In this document: in pieces, positions 1 through 9,408 of the stretch | Position numbering within the stretch: position 1 is the first letter of the stretch | Layout: every line of letters starts with the position of its first letter | From: an uncultured Clostridia bacterium | GTDB lineage: Bacteria; Bacillota; Clostridia; TANB77; CAG-508 | Assembly (NCBI GenBank): GCA_949482135.1 | Contig: CASYFC010000012.1 | Coordinates: forward strand, 1-60,450 | Length of the DNA stretch: 60,450 bases | Reading direction: 5' to 3' | The notes under the pieces: generated by a model | Seen by the model: the letters and a program-made list of their open reading frames with translations, nothing else | Told to the model about the DNA's origin: nothing | The model's database searches: none | Translations under genes and position numbers: made by a program

Positions 1-53
1 CTCCAAGTAAAGAGCTCTTTTTATTTAGTGTCCACTATATGGGGTTCACTTCA
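1..53 (-). mobile_element. possible terminus of an IS3-like insertion sequence running off the left edge
   Basis: Read on the minus strand, positions 53 to 29 form a 25-base segment beginning TGAAGTGAACCCC and ending AGTGGACA. This resembles the terminal inverted repeats I know from IS3-family elements. It is followed by AT-rich sequence with the palindrome AAAGAGCTCTTT at 9-20. It lies 18 bases past the stop of the neighbouring glycosyltransferase. No transposase is visible because the window ends here, so the assignment rests on resemblance of one end only. Confidence 0.3.
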
Positions 54-71
54 AAATAAGGCTCTTTAATA

Positions 72-1010
72 TTATTTTTCGATATTTGAATCTTTTATAA
101 AAAATAGTGGACGTTTTTTTATTTCTAAATATGTTTTCGATAAATATTGGCCAATAATTCCAAGTGAAAACATTTGAATTCCACTAACCATAAATATTAT
201 GCATACAAGAGATGGCCAACCACTTGTAGGATCTCCTAGTATTATTGTTTTAAATATAATTATTAATATTAATAAAAATGAAATTAAACAAAATAGTAAA
301 CCAATTCCAGAAGAAATAAGAAGAGGCGCTGTAGAAAATGCTGTAATTCCTTCTAAAGCATATTTTGTAAGTTTCCAAAATGACCATTTTGTTTCTCCAG
401 CAACTCTTTTTATATTTTGATATTCAATCCATTTTACATTAAATCCGACAAAACTAAATAACCCTTTTGAATATCTATTATATTCTTTTAAAGAAAGAAT
501 TGCTTCTACAACATTTCTTTTCATAAATACATAATCTCTAGCACCATCAACCATTTCAAAATTGGTCATTTTATTAATTAATTTATAGAAAAGTCTTGCA
601 AAAAAACTTCTTATAATTGGTTCTCCTTTTCTATCTACACGTCTTGTACCAACAGCATCGTAATCTTCATCAGTAACAGATTTGTACATTTCTTTTAGAA
701 GAGAAGGAGGATCTTGAAGATCAGCATCCATTAATGTTACATAGTCTCCAGAAGCATTTTCAAGCCCAGCATATATAGCTGCTTCCTTTCCAAAGTTTCT
801 AGAAAAAGATATATATTTTATTCTATCATCTTTTTTTGATAAACTTTTAATCACATTTAAAGTATTATCTTTTGAACCATCATTAACTAAAATAATTTCA
901 AATTCGACATTTCTTGAGAAATCTGTTATATTCTTTTTTAATTCTTCATAAAAAAGCGGTAAAGCTTTTTCTTCATTATAACAAGGTACTACTACAGATA
1001 TTTTTTCCAT
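72..1010 (-). CDS. membrane-anchored family 2 glycosyltransferase (DPM1/GtrB/CsbB-like)
   Basis: This 312-residue protein probably transfers a sugar from a nucleotide donor to a polyprenyl-phosphate carrier at the inner face of the membrane, as GtrB/YkcC-type enzymes do. The N-terminus has the GT-A fold signature (VVVPCYNEE), a nucleotide-binding LVNDGSKDNT segment near residues 41-50 and the metal-binding DAD at 95-97 followed by LQDPP. Two hydrophobic segments near 228-254 and 264-290 form the C-terminal membrane anchor typical of the subfamily. The ATG is preceded on its own strand by an AAAGGA-type ribosome site. It is divergent from mreB, with about 230 bases between them. The exact sugar and acceptor cannot be read from sequence; no partner flippase lies next to it. 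Confidence 0.88.
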   Translation of the reverse strand: MEKISVVVPCYNEEKALPLFYEELKKNITDFSRNVEFEIILVNDGSKDNTLNVIKSLSKKDDRIKYISFSRNFGKEAAIYAGLENASGDYVTLMDADLQDPPSLLKEMYKSVTDEDYDAVGTRRVDRKGEPIIRSFFARLFYKLINKMTNFEMVDGARDYVFMKRNVVEAILSLKEYNRYSKGLFSFVGFNVKWIEYQNIKRVAGETKWSFWKLTKYALEGITAFSTAPLLISSGIGLLFCLISFLLILIIIFKTIILGDPTSGWPSLVCIIFMVSGIQMFSLGIIGQYLSKTYLEIKKRPLFFIKDSNIEK

Positions 1011-1155
1011 ATATTTGGTATCCTTTCATTCATTACGTATAATCAAAAGTATTATAACACATACTAGGTACTAATACAAATAAAATAATACAAATATTGT
1101 CAAAAATGAGTATATTTTTTGTTAGAAAATTTATAAAAAAATAGTATTAAAAAGC

Positions 1156-1184
1156 TTGATATTTCTCAGTGAATGTAATATAAT
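1156..1184 (+). promoter_or_regulatory. sigma-A promoter of mreB
   Basis: TTGATA at 1156-1161 and TATAAT at 1179-1184 are separated by 17 bases. The promoter sits about 55 bases upstream of the mreB start and points into it. Confidence 0.7.
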
Positions 1185-1238
1185 CGTAATCGAAATGTAA
1201 TATATTTTGCTACTAAAAAGCTTGAAGGGAGAGTTTAA

Positions 1239-2234
1239 ATGTTTGGACAAGATATCGGAATTGATTTAGGTACTGCAACAGTAATAGCATACGTTAAAGG
1301 AAAAGGTATTGTACTTAGAGAGCCTTCTGTTGTTGCTGTAAATAACATTACTGGAGAAGTACTAGCTGTTGGACATGAAGCTAGAAGAATGCTTGGAAGA
1401 ACACCAGGAAATATTGTAGCAACAAGACCTTTAAGAGAAGGTGTAATTTCAGATTATACAGTTACTGAGAAAATGTTAAAATATTTTATTAGTAAAATAG
1501 GTGGAAGATTTTTATTTGCACCTAGAATAATGATATGTATCCCATCTCAAGTAACAGAAGTAGAAAAAAAAGCAGTTATAGATGCTGCTTCTAATGCAGG
1601 AGCAAGAAAAGTTTATTTAATAGAAGAACCAATTGCAGCAGCTATTGGGGCAGGAATAGATATATCAAAACCATGTGGAAATATGATAGTAGATATAGGT
1701 GGAGGAACAACAGATATAGCAGTTATATCACTTGGAGGTTCTGTTGTTAGCTCTTCAATAAAAGTTGCTGGAGATAAATTTGATGAATATATAGTTAAAT
1801 ATATTAAGAAAAGACACAATGTTATGATAGGTGAAAGAACAGCAGAAGAATTAAAACAACAAATTGGTTGTGTATTTCCTAAAATACAAGATATGGAAAT
1901 GGATGTTAGGGGAAGAGATTTAATAACTGGTCTTCCAAAAACAATTACTATATATTCTAGTGAAATGATGGAAGCTTTAGAAGAGCCAGCAATGCTTATA
2001 ATAGATGCAGTTCATTCAGTATTAGAAAGAACACCACCAGAACTAGCTGCAGATATTAGTGATAAAGGAATTTATATGACAGGTGGAGGATGCTTAATAG
2101 ATGGACTAGATAGATTATTGCAGGAGAAAACAGGAATTAATGTAATGATTGCTGAAGATGCAATTTCTTGTGTTGCAAAAGGAACAGGAAAAGCCTTAGA
2201 TAATCTAGATAGTATGGATAGAATGAAAAAATAG
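1239..2234 (+). CDS. mreB: rod shape-determining protein, MreB/Mbl family
   Basis: Bacterial actin homologue that polymerises under the membrane and guides the lateral-wall synthesis machinery. The 331 residues cover the whole family length. The first phosphate loop reads GIDLGTATVIAYVKGKG, followed by VLREPSVVA; the second phosphate motif DIGGGTTDIAV lies near residue 155 and the adenosine motif TGGGCLIDGL near the C-terminus. It starts at an ATG preceded by GGGAGAG. It stands alone here (no mreC or mreD), with its own promoter and a terminator after it, which fits an extra MreB/Mbl paralogue as well as the primary gene. MreB, Mbl and MreBH cannot be told apart with certainty. Confidence 0.93.
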   Translation: MFGQDIGIDLGTATVIAYVKGKGIVLREPSVVAVNNITGEVLAVGHEARRMLGRTPGNIVATRPLREGVISDYTVTEKMLKYFISKIGGRFLFAPRIMICIPSQVTEVEKKAVIDAASNAGARKVYLIEEPIAAAIGAGIDISKPCGNMIVDIGGGTTDIAVISLGGSVVSSSIKVAGDKFDEYIVKYIKKRHNVMIGERTAEELKQQIGCVFPKIQDMEMDVRGRDLITGLPKTITIYSSEMMEALEEPAMLIIDAVHSVLERTPPELAADISDKGIYMTGGGCLIDGLDRLLQEKTGINVMIAEDAISCVAKGTGKALDNLDSMDRMKK

Positions 2235-2265
2235 TTAATAATAAAATCCCAATAAAATACTTTAT

Positions 2266-2298
2266 AAAATACTCACTAGTTTAGTGAGTATTTTATTT
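2266..2298 (+). terminator. Rho-independent terminator after mreB
   Basis: A 13-bp stem (AAAATACTCACTA pairing with TAGTGAGTATTTT) with a tiny loop is followed by ATTTTG. It lies 30 bases past the mreB stop. Confidence 0.75.
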
Positions 2299-2326
2299 TG
2301 CAGGATTACATTTTATGTGGTATAAT
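2298..2326 (+). promoter_or_regulatory. promoter of mtaB (extended -10)
   Basis: TATAAT at 2321-2326 is preceded by TGG, giving an extended -10, with a weak TTGCAG -35 exactly 17 bases upstream at 2298-2303. It points to mtaB, 42 bases downstream. Confidence 0.55.
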
Positions 2327-2367
2327 ATTTAAGATTAAAATTTGTATAAATAAAAGTGAGGCATATT

Positions 2368-3676
2368 ATGGAATATAAAGAGAAAAAAAGAGTTGCTTTT
2401 CTTACATTACGGATGCAAAACAAATCAATATGAGACAAATGGAATGATACAAAATTTTCAAAGCAATGGATATGAAATAGTAGATTTTGATAAAGAAGCA
2501 GATATATATATTATAAATACTTGCACAGTCACAAATATGTCGGATAGAAAATCAAGACAAGTATTACGCCATGCAAAGAAGAATAATCCAGAAGCAATTG
2601 TTGTTGCCTGTGGTTGCTATGTACAAGTTGCAAAAAACGAAATAGAAAATATTCCAGAAATTGATTTATATATAGGAACTAATGAAAAAACAGATATTGT
2701 AAAATATGTTGAGGATTATTTTAATAATAAAAATAGGGTAGAACTTGAAAATATATTATATGATGCTGAATATGATGAATTTGGAAGTGTTACATATACA
2801 GAAAAAACAAGAGCAGTTATTAAAGTTCAAGATGGTTGTGATAGATTTTGTTCATATTGTATAATTCCATTTGCAAGAGGAAAAGTTAGAAGTAGAAAAC
2901 CAGAAAATATAATTAATGAAATAAAAAAAATAGCCCAAAATGGTATAAAAGAAGTAGTAATAACAGGAATTCATATTGCATCATATGGAAAAGATTTTGA
3001 AAATAATTATAGATTGATAGATCTTTTAGAAGAAATTAATAAAATTGATGGGATAGAAAGAATAAGATTAGGTTCAATAGAACCATTACTTATTTCAGAA
3101 GAATTTATTAATAGACTAAGTAAACTTTCAAAAATATGTCATCATTTTCATTTATCTCTTCAAAGTGGATGCACAGAAACTTTAAAAAGAATGAATAGAA
3201 GATATACAATAGAAGAATTTAAAGTAATAGTAGAAAGATTAAGAAATACATATGAAGATATAATATTAACAACAGATATAATCGTTGGATTTCCAGAAGA
3301 AACAGAAGAGGAATTTGAAACTACATATAATTTTCTAAAAGATATAAAATTCTATAAAATGCATGTATTTAAATATTCTGAAAGAAAAGGAACCAAAGCT
3401 GCTGAAATGAAAAATCAAATACCAGCAAATAAAAAAGAAGAAAGAAGTAAAAAGCTTTTAGAGTTATCAGATAGAAATGAAAACGAATATTTAGATAAAT
3501 ATTTAGGAAAAAAAGTAGATGTTTTATTTGAAGAAAAGGATGGAAATTATTATAAAGGTCATACTGCAAATTATATTATGGTAAATTTAGAAACTGATAA
3601 AAATGTCTCTGATAAAATAGTAACAGTTGAGATTATTGGAAAAGATAAATTAAGTTTAATTTCAAAAGAGGTGTAA
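2368..3676 (+). CDS. mtaB: tRNA ct6A/t6A37 methylthiotransferase MtaB, decoded with a +1 frameshift at CGG
   Basis: Radical-SAM enzyme that methylthiolates the modified adenosine at position 37 of ANN-reading tRNAs. I place the start at the ATG at 2368, seven bases after GTGAGG. From there 14 residues (MEYKEKKRVAFLTL) are read, then codon 15 is CGG at 2410 and the zero frame stops at 2431. Dropping the C at 2410 gives GGA TGC and the family motif LGCKTNQYE, which carries the first Fe-S cysteine, and the frame then stays open to 3676. The conceptual product is 435 residues, normal for MtaB. The radical-SAM motif CDRFCSYC with IIPFARGKVRSR is MtaB-like rather than MiaB-like, and a TRAM-type domain ends the protein. 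Starting later at 2393 would lose the first beta strand. Confidence 0.9.
2410..2413 (+). other. CGGA +1 frameshift site 1 (mtaB)
   Basis: Zero-frame context TTA CGG ATG. Skipping the C at 2410 reads TTA GGA TGC, Leu-Gly-Cys. The glycine and the following cysteine belong to the conserved LGCK.NQYE motif. In the zero frame translation ends eight codons later at TGA. No upstream Shine-Dalgarno-like stimulator, slippery run or downstream stem is evident. Confidence 0.85.
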
Positions 3677-3809
3677 CAAAATAGTAATGTAAATTTAATT
3701 AAAATATTATTGAATTAAAATCTCCTATATAGTATAAATATTGTATTAAGAAATTTAGTATTTTGTGGAATTATATACATTCCTGTGTACTAAAGGAGGA
3801 TAAGATAAG

Positions 3810-4064
3810 ATGAAAGAATATAAATTAGTTGAAGCAGAAAATGCAGGTAATTTACCTCTTGTTGTTGGAACATGGCAAAAAATCAAGGGTTTATTAGTTA
3901 GAGAAATAGATTTTAATAAGCCAGTTGTATTAGAATTAACACAAAAAGAGGAAAAAGTGTTAACAGAAGTTCATGACTTTTTATTTCAAGAAATCAAATT
4001 TCCAGAATTACATGACTTTTTCTTTAGAGATATAAACTTTTTTGGAAAGAAAAAATATAAATAA
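3810..4064 (+). CDS. small protein of unknown function
   Basis: I do not recognise this 84-residue protein. It has a strong ribosome site (AAAGGAGGATAAG) and its own terminator, so it is probably real. It has no signal peptide or membrane segment. The second half holds a partial internal repeat, VHDFLFQEIKF and LHDFFFRDINF, of about 15 residues, and the C-terminus is basic (FFGKKKYK). The codon use matches the surrounding genes. It is a single-gene unit between mtaB and the macroglobulin-like gene. No function can be inferred. Confidence 0.7.
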   Translation: MKEYKLVEAENAGNLPLVVGTWQKIKGLLVREIDFNKPVVLELTQKEEKVLTEVHDFLFQEIKFPELHDFFFRDINFFGKKKYK

Positions 4065-4080
4065 AAATAATTATATATTA

Positions 4081-4113
4081 AGCAATTTACAATTTAGTAA
4101 GTTGCTTTTTTTT
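4081..4113 (+). terminator. Rho-independent terminator
   Basis: AGCAATTTAC pairs with GTAAGTTGCT across a six-base loop and is followed by a run of eight T. Confidence 0.88.
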
Positions 4114-4207
4114 ATTAAAATTTATATAATTGTAATGAATTTGATATTGTATAAAAAAGTACTTAAATATAAAATGCTTATATAATGATAAAATTTAGGA
4201 GGAGTTT

Positions 4208-7200
4208 ATGAAAAAGAAAAAAGCAATTGTTTTAATCCTATTTGTGACTCTAGTTTGCTTTAGCTTATATAATTTTATAAACTATTTTAGAATTGGAAAA
4301 CAAAAGATAAATGTAAGTACAAGCTCGCAAATTTATAGTAATTCTAGTATAGAAGCTATAATTAATGTGACTGATAAAAAGAATAATTCAATAAAAAGTG
4401 ATGTAAAAATTGAATTATTAGATTCAGAAGGAAAAAAAGTAAAAGGAATAAAACAAAATTTAAAAAAGGAAGAAGATCAAAAAGTTCAAGTATCAATACC
4501 TTTATCAAATGAAATTGATACAGGAAAATATGAATTAAAGTTAACATCAACTAGTAAACATGGATTATTTAAAGACGTTTTAAAATTTCCTGTAAATATA
4601 ATAAATGGTAACGAATTAAAAACAATAATTTCTTTGGATAAAGGAATATATAAACCAGGTGATGAGGTTAATTTTAGAGCATTGATGATATCAAAAAGAG
4701 ATAATGTGCCAGCTGATACATTAGTTAATCTTACTATTTATGATGGTAAAGATAATAAAGTTTATTCAAATGAAGTAGAAACATCTGAATATGGAATTGT
4801 TTCTGGAAATTTTAAGCTTGCGAATGAAGTAAATAGTGGTACATATAGATTAGTTGTATCTACAGATAGTATAGAAACAACAAAAACATTTACTGTAAAC
4901 CCATATATAATTCCACAATTTGAAGTAAATGTAACAACAGATAAAGAAAATTATACTGTTGGAGAAAATGCAATTATAAATGTACAGGCCAAATATTTCT
5001 TTGGAGAAGCAGTTTCAAATGCTACAGTAAAAGGAACAATTAATGGAAATCCTTTTGAAGGAATAACTAATTTAGATGGAATATATGAAACAACCTATAA
5101 TGTTACACAAAATGGAAAGGTTGATATAAATGTAAATGTAACTGATTCTTCAAAGTATCTTATAGAATCAAAGAAAACATTTTTTGTAAGTTCGGATTTA
5201 TTTGAAATAGAAGTCCTTCCAGAATATGGTGATATAATCGAGAATATAGATAATGAAGTATACATATTTACAAAAACAGTTAATGGAGATGCATTAAAAA
5301 CTAATAGTACAATTACAATTGGAAATATTTCAAGACAAGTAATCACTGATGAAAATGGAGTGGGAAGTTTTACATTATCATCAGATGATACTAGAAATCT
5401 TTATAATGCAATATTAAAAATAAAAGCAGAAGACAGTGAAGGTAGACAAGTTACAAAAAATGAAACAATTAATGTAGAAAAAAATAGAAATATAATAATA
5501 GATACTGCTAAGGTTAGATATAATGTTGGTGAAGATATAGACTTAAAATTAATTTCAAACTTAGATGTTACTTCAAAAGAAGTATATTTCTATAAAGGAA
5601 ATGAATTACTTAAAGTTATATCATCAGAAAATGATGAAATATCTGTTAACTTGGAAGATGTTTCTGGATTAATTGATATATATGTTAGAGAAAGAAGAAA
5701 AACATCACCATATTATATGGCTAGAATAGATCAAGATAATAACTATAAGAAAACGATATTTATAAAGCCAGATAAAAAACTTAATATAGCAATAACTACA
5801 AATTCAGAAGAATATTTACCTGGAGATAAAATGAATATTGAATTTAAAACAACTGATGAATCAAATAACCAGATAGATAGTAGTCTACTTGTAAGTATAC
5901 TTGATGAAGCAATTTTAAATTTATCAGAAAATGATTTATCAATAGATAATATAAAAATAGCTTTAGAAGATATTGAATTATCTAGTGGTATAACAGCAGC
6001 AGATTTATATGTAAATGTTATGGATGACTCCTCTGAAGGATTATTAAAAGCCTTGTTATTAAAACAATCCTATACATCTCCGAATATATGTAGACAAAGT
6101 AATTTTTCAGAATCATACAAACATGAATATTTAGAAAAAGCTGTATATTCGCTTATTGCTGTTATAATAGTTATTGCAATATATGCTTTTTCAAAACTTG
6201 CTAAAAATGAATCTAAAGCAGGAAAAGTGGCTAAATTTATAGCTCATGTTGCAAATTTATTTGCAATATTTATAGTATTTGGAATTGTTTTGTTTGAACC
6301 AATATACGATTTGTATTATTCTATATTAGATTCATACAAATTAATAAATATATTTACACTGCTTACTAATGTAGTATTAACTTTTGTTTTATATACATTA
6401 ATACTATATAAACAAAGAGATTATATTTTTGGAATGATAGTAAATTTAGCTGTAATACCAGTAACTTATATTTTAGTAATATATTTATTTGCAACATTTA
6501 TAGGAGTACAAGAATTAATTATTTTAGTGTTTTTAACACTTTTAGTTATTTGGGCATTTCTTGTAAATAGATCTAGACAGCATAAATTAGGAAATAAAGA
6601 ACAATTTTTCAAATATACATTAACACAATTATTTAAAGGACTTATTGTTTTTCTAGCAATTGCTTTATTAAATGAAATATTTTTCTCTCCAATAGTTTTA
6701 TGGATTGTTTTAGTAGGATATGTTTTTATAGATAAATATGTATTTGGTAAAACAAAAATAAAAATGCAAGGAAATCAAATAAATCTTAATGTTACAGGAA
6801 ATGAACTAATTGTTGCAGGAATAGGATTACTATTTATAGTAGTACTATTTGTAGGAATTGCAACAATAGCAAATAATTTTGCTGGATCAAAAATAAATGA
6901 CAGTATGGCGTCTTTACCTATGAATGATGCAATTTTATCAGAAGATTCATTAGACTCAGAAAATAGCACAAGTTTAAGAGGACCTGATAGAAATAATGGA
7001 ATATCTTTTTCTGGAACTTCAAAAAGTGAATCAATACAAGAACCATTTTTATCTTTTGATGAAAAAAATCAAGTAGCTGAAGAAGAAACTCCAGAAATGG
7101 TTGAAATTGAAAAAACAGAAGAAGTAGTTGAAAATGTTAGAAACGTATTTTTAGAAAGTTTAGCATTTATTCCAGAACTTGTAACAGAAAATGGAAGTGC

Positions 7201-9214
7201 AAATTTAGAATTGAATATAAGTGATAATATAACAACATGGAATATTCAAACTGTTGGAAATTCAAAAAATGGAAAACTAGGATATTCATCAAAAACATTT
7301 AAAGTATTTAAAGACTTTTTTGTTGATTTTACATTACCAACAAATTCTGTAGTTACAGATAAGGTTGAAATACCTGTTACATTATATAATTATACAGAAC
7401 AAAATATGAACATTGAAATTGATGTAAAGCCAAATGAATGGAGCAATATAGGAGAATATGAAAAAACAGTTAATGTTCCTGCAAATTCAACATATATGGT
7501 ATATGTTCCAATAGAAATTACTAAATCAGGAAATAATATATTTAGAGTTGAAACAAAATCAGGAAACATCTCAGATATAGTTGAAAAAAATATTCAAGTT
7601 ACTGAAAATGGATTAAAAGTAGAAAAAATTGTATCAAGTGGTACTATGCAAAAGAATATATCACAAGATATCATTTATTCAGATAATGCGATTGAAGGAA
7701 GTAAAAAAATAAAAGTAAAAATATATCCTTCATCAATTGCACAAATTATTGAAAATATGGATTCAATATTGAGTCTGCCAAATGGATGTTTTGAGCAAAC
7801 ATCATCATCTTTATATCCAGATATTTTAGCATTAAAATATCTAAAAAATAATAATTTAGATAATCAAGAGATTAAAACAAGAGCATTAGAATATATATCA
7901 AGTGGATATCAAAGATTATTAACATATGAAGTTGATGGAACAAAAGGTGGATATTCATTATATGGAGAAAGTCCAGCAGAGCCAGTTATAACAGCATTTG
8001 GATTAATGGAAATGAATGAATTATCAGATGTATATGAAGTAGATAAAAATGTTATTGAAAATATGAAAGATTATTTATTTAAAGTACAAAATGTAAATGG
8101 AAGTTTTGACTATAAATCAACATATATAGGAGGTTCTGAATCAACAGATGAACTTGCAATGAATGCATATATAATATGGGGATTATCAGAAGTTTGCCCG
8201 GAAGATAGCAGAATAGAAAAATCTGTTGAATATTTGAGTAAAAATATAGATAAAGCAGAGGATACATATACACTTGCTTTAATGGCAAATGTGTTTATAA
8301 ATACAGAAAAAGAAAATGAAAGTAGAAAAATAGTAAATAAGTTAATGGAAAAAGTTATTTCTGATGGAGATTCATCTTATGTAGAATCTAACTTGCGTGA
8401 TTATTATGGATGCTGGAATCTTTACCAAAATATTCAATCAACAGCATTAACATCAATTGCATTAACTAAAAACAATACTAATGAAAAAACAAATCAAGGT
8501 TTGATTAATTATTTAATTAAATCTAAATCTCCAAATGGAACATGGGGAACAACACAAAGTACAGTACTTGCATTAAAAGCAATAAATGATTATGGAACTA
8601 ATTCTGATATTTCTAATCAAACAATTGTAGTAAAAGTAAATGATAAAGTGCAATCAATAGATATAGATAAAAATAGTTTAGGAGTATATGAAGTTTTATT
8701 TGAAGATATTCCTAGTGAAAATAAAGTATCTATAGAGATGAAAAAAGGAAAAATAACATATGAAATTATAAAAGATTTTTATAAAGATCATGAATATGCT
8801 GAATTTGAAGAAGCAGCAAAAAGCAATAATAAACTTATGATAGAACAAACAATCACTCAAACAGCAAAAGTAAATGAAGAAATTTTTCAAAAAATTCATG
8901 TAATAAATAAATCAAATGAAGATATATTTAATGGATTAGTTCAAATTAATATACCACAAGGATGTAGTGTAAATGAAGAATCTTTAATGATGTTAAAACA
9001 TTCTGAATTAATTGAAAAATATGAATATAATTATGGAAGAATAAATCTATATTTAAGAGATTTAAAAAATAATGCTGAAATGGACTTAGAAGTAAAATAT
9101 AGAGCACTATATCCAGAAACAATAACTGGAGGAGCTGTAAGAATTTATGACTACTATAATCCAGAACTAGAAGCAATAGCTATGCCAGAGCAAATTAGTA
9201 TAAATGAAATTTAG
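4208..9214 (+). CDS. alpha-2-macroglobulin family protein with thioester and a central multi-pass membrane block
   Basis: Bacterial alpha-2-macroglobulins trap or cross-link proteases and other attackers outside the cell. This 1668-residue protein begins with a lysine-rich start and one hydrophobic segment (about 7-26), then extracellular macroglobulin-type beta domains, including an MG2-like region (KGIYKPGDEVNFRA, near 145-160). From about residue 640 to 895 there are seven or eight hydrophobic segments. After an acidic linker the conserved second half follows, with the thioester motif GCFEQ (Cys1194, Gln1197) in the usual SLPNGCFEQ setting, an alpha-helical thioester domain and a C-terminal receptor-like beta domain. 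It starts eight bases after AGGAGG. No penicillin-binding protein 1C lies next to it, unlike many proteobacterial homologues. A cell-surface defence role is inference. Confidence 0.85.
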   Translation: MKKKKAIVLILFVTLVCFSLYNFINYFRIGKQKINVSTSSQIYSNSSIEAIINVTDKKNNSIKSDVKIELLDSEGKKVKGIKQNLKKEEDQKVQVSIPLSNEIDTGKYELKLTSTSKHGLFKDVLKFPVNIINGNELKTIISLDKGIYKPGDEVNFRALMISKRDNVPADTLVNLTIYDGKDNKVYSNEVETSEYGIVSGNFKLANEVNSGTYRLVVSTDSIETTKTFTVNPYIIPQFEVNVTTDKENYTVGENAIINVQAKYFFGEAVSNATVKGTINGNPFEGITNLDGIYETTYNVTQNGKVDINVNVTDSSKYLIESKKTFFVSSDLFEIEVLPEYGDIIENIDNEVYIFTKTVNGDALKTNSTITIGNISRQVITDENGVGSFTLSSDDTRNLYNAILKIKAEDSEGRQVTKNETINVEKNRNIIIDTAKVRYNVGEDIDLKLISNLDVTSKEVYFYKGNELLKVISSENDEISVNLEDVSGLIDIYVRERRKTSPYYMARIDQDNNYKKTIFIKPDKKLNIAITTNSEEYLPGDKMNIEFKTTDESNNQIDSSLLVSILDEAILNLSENDLSIDNIKIALEDIELSSGITAADLYVNVMDDSSEGLLKALLLKQSYTSPNICRQSNFSESYKHEYLEKAVYSLIAVIIVIAIYAFSKLAKNESKAGKVAKFIAHVANLFAIFIVFGIVLFEPIYDLYYSILDSYKLINIFTLLTNVVLTFVLYTLILYKQRDYIFGMIVNLAVIPVTYILVIYLFATFIGVQELIILVFLTLLVIWAFLVNRSRQHKLGNKEQFFKYTLTQLFKGLIVFLAIALLNEIFFSPIVLWIVLVGYVFIDKYVFGKTKIKMQGNQINLNVTGNELIVAGIGLLFIVVLFVGIATIANNFAGSKINDSMASLPMNDAILSEDSLDSENSTSLRGPDRNNGISFSGTSKSESIQEPFLSFDEKNQVAEEETPEMVEIEKTEEVVENVRNVFLESLAFIPELVTENGSANLELNISDNITTWNIQTVGNSKNGKLGYSSKTFKVFKDFFVDFTLPTNSVVTDKVEIPVTLYNYTEQNMNIEIDVKPNEWSNIGEYEKTVNVPANSTYMVYVPIEITKSGNNIFRVETKSGNISDIVEKNIQVTENGLKVEKIVSSGTMQKNISQDIIYSDNAIEGSKKIKVKIYPSSIAQIIENMDSILSLPNGCFEQTSSSLYPDILALKYLKNNNLDNQEIKTRALEYISSGYQRLLTYEVDGTKGGYSLYGESPAEPVITAFGLMEMNELSDVYEVDKNVIENMKDYLFKVQNVNGSFDYKSTYIGGSESTDELAMNAYIIWGLSEVCPEDSRIEKSVEYLSKNIDKAEDTYTLALMANVFINTEKENESRKIVNKLMEKVISDGDSSYVESNLRDYYGCWNLYQNIQSTALTSIALTKNNTNEKTNQGLINYLIKSKSPNGTWGTTQSTVLALKAINDYGTNSDISNQTIVVKVNDKVQSIDIDKNSLGVYEVLFEDIPSENKVSIEMKKGKITYEIIKDFYKDHEYAEFEEAAKSNNKLMIEQTITQTAKVNEEIFQKIHVINKSNEDIFNGLVQINIPQGCSVNEESLMMLKHSELIEKYEYNYGRINLYLRDLKNNAEMDLEVKYRALYPETITGGAVRIYDYYNPELEAIAMPEQISINEI

Positions 9215-9233
9215 GGACGGAAATTTAGGGACG
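9206..9233 (+). repeat. 14-bp tandem duplication over the stop codon
   Basis: GAAATTTAGGGACG occurs twice head to tail at 9206-9219 and 9220-9233. The first copy contains the last two sense codons and the TAG stop of the macroglobulin-like gene. It looks like a small slippage duplication and does not change the protein. Confidence 0.8.
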
Positions 9234-9258
9234 CACGAAAAATTTCAGAAATAAAACT

Positions 9259-9290
9259 AAGGGACTTTAGAGTCCCTTAATTTTATTTAT
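9259..9290 (+). terminator. terminator after the macroglobulin-like gene
   Basis: AAGGGACT and AGTCCCTT form an 8-bp stem with a four-base loop, followed by AATTTTATTTATTTT. Confidence 0.8.
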
Positions 9291-9303
9291 TTTCAAAAAA
9301 CTC

Positions 9304-9332
9304 TTGAAAAACCATTTAAATTATTATAGAAT
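9304..9332 (+). promoter_or_regulatory. promoter of gap
   Basis: TTGAAA at 9304-9309 and TAGAAT at 9327-9332 with a 17-base spacer. Between it and the gap start lies an inverted repeat, GATACTT (9366-9372) and AAGTATC (9383-9389), which may be a leader hairpin that protects the mRNA or an operator. No CggR-type repressor gene is next to it. Confidence 0.55.
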
Positions 9333-9408
9333 AATCTCGGTCTAAAATGACCAAAATATTTAAAAGATACTTATAATAAATCAAGTATCAGAATGGAGGA
9401 TTTATATT

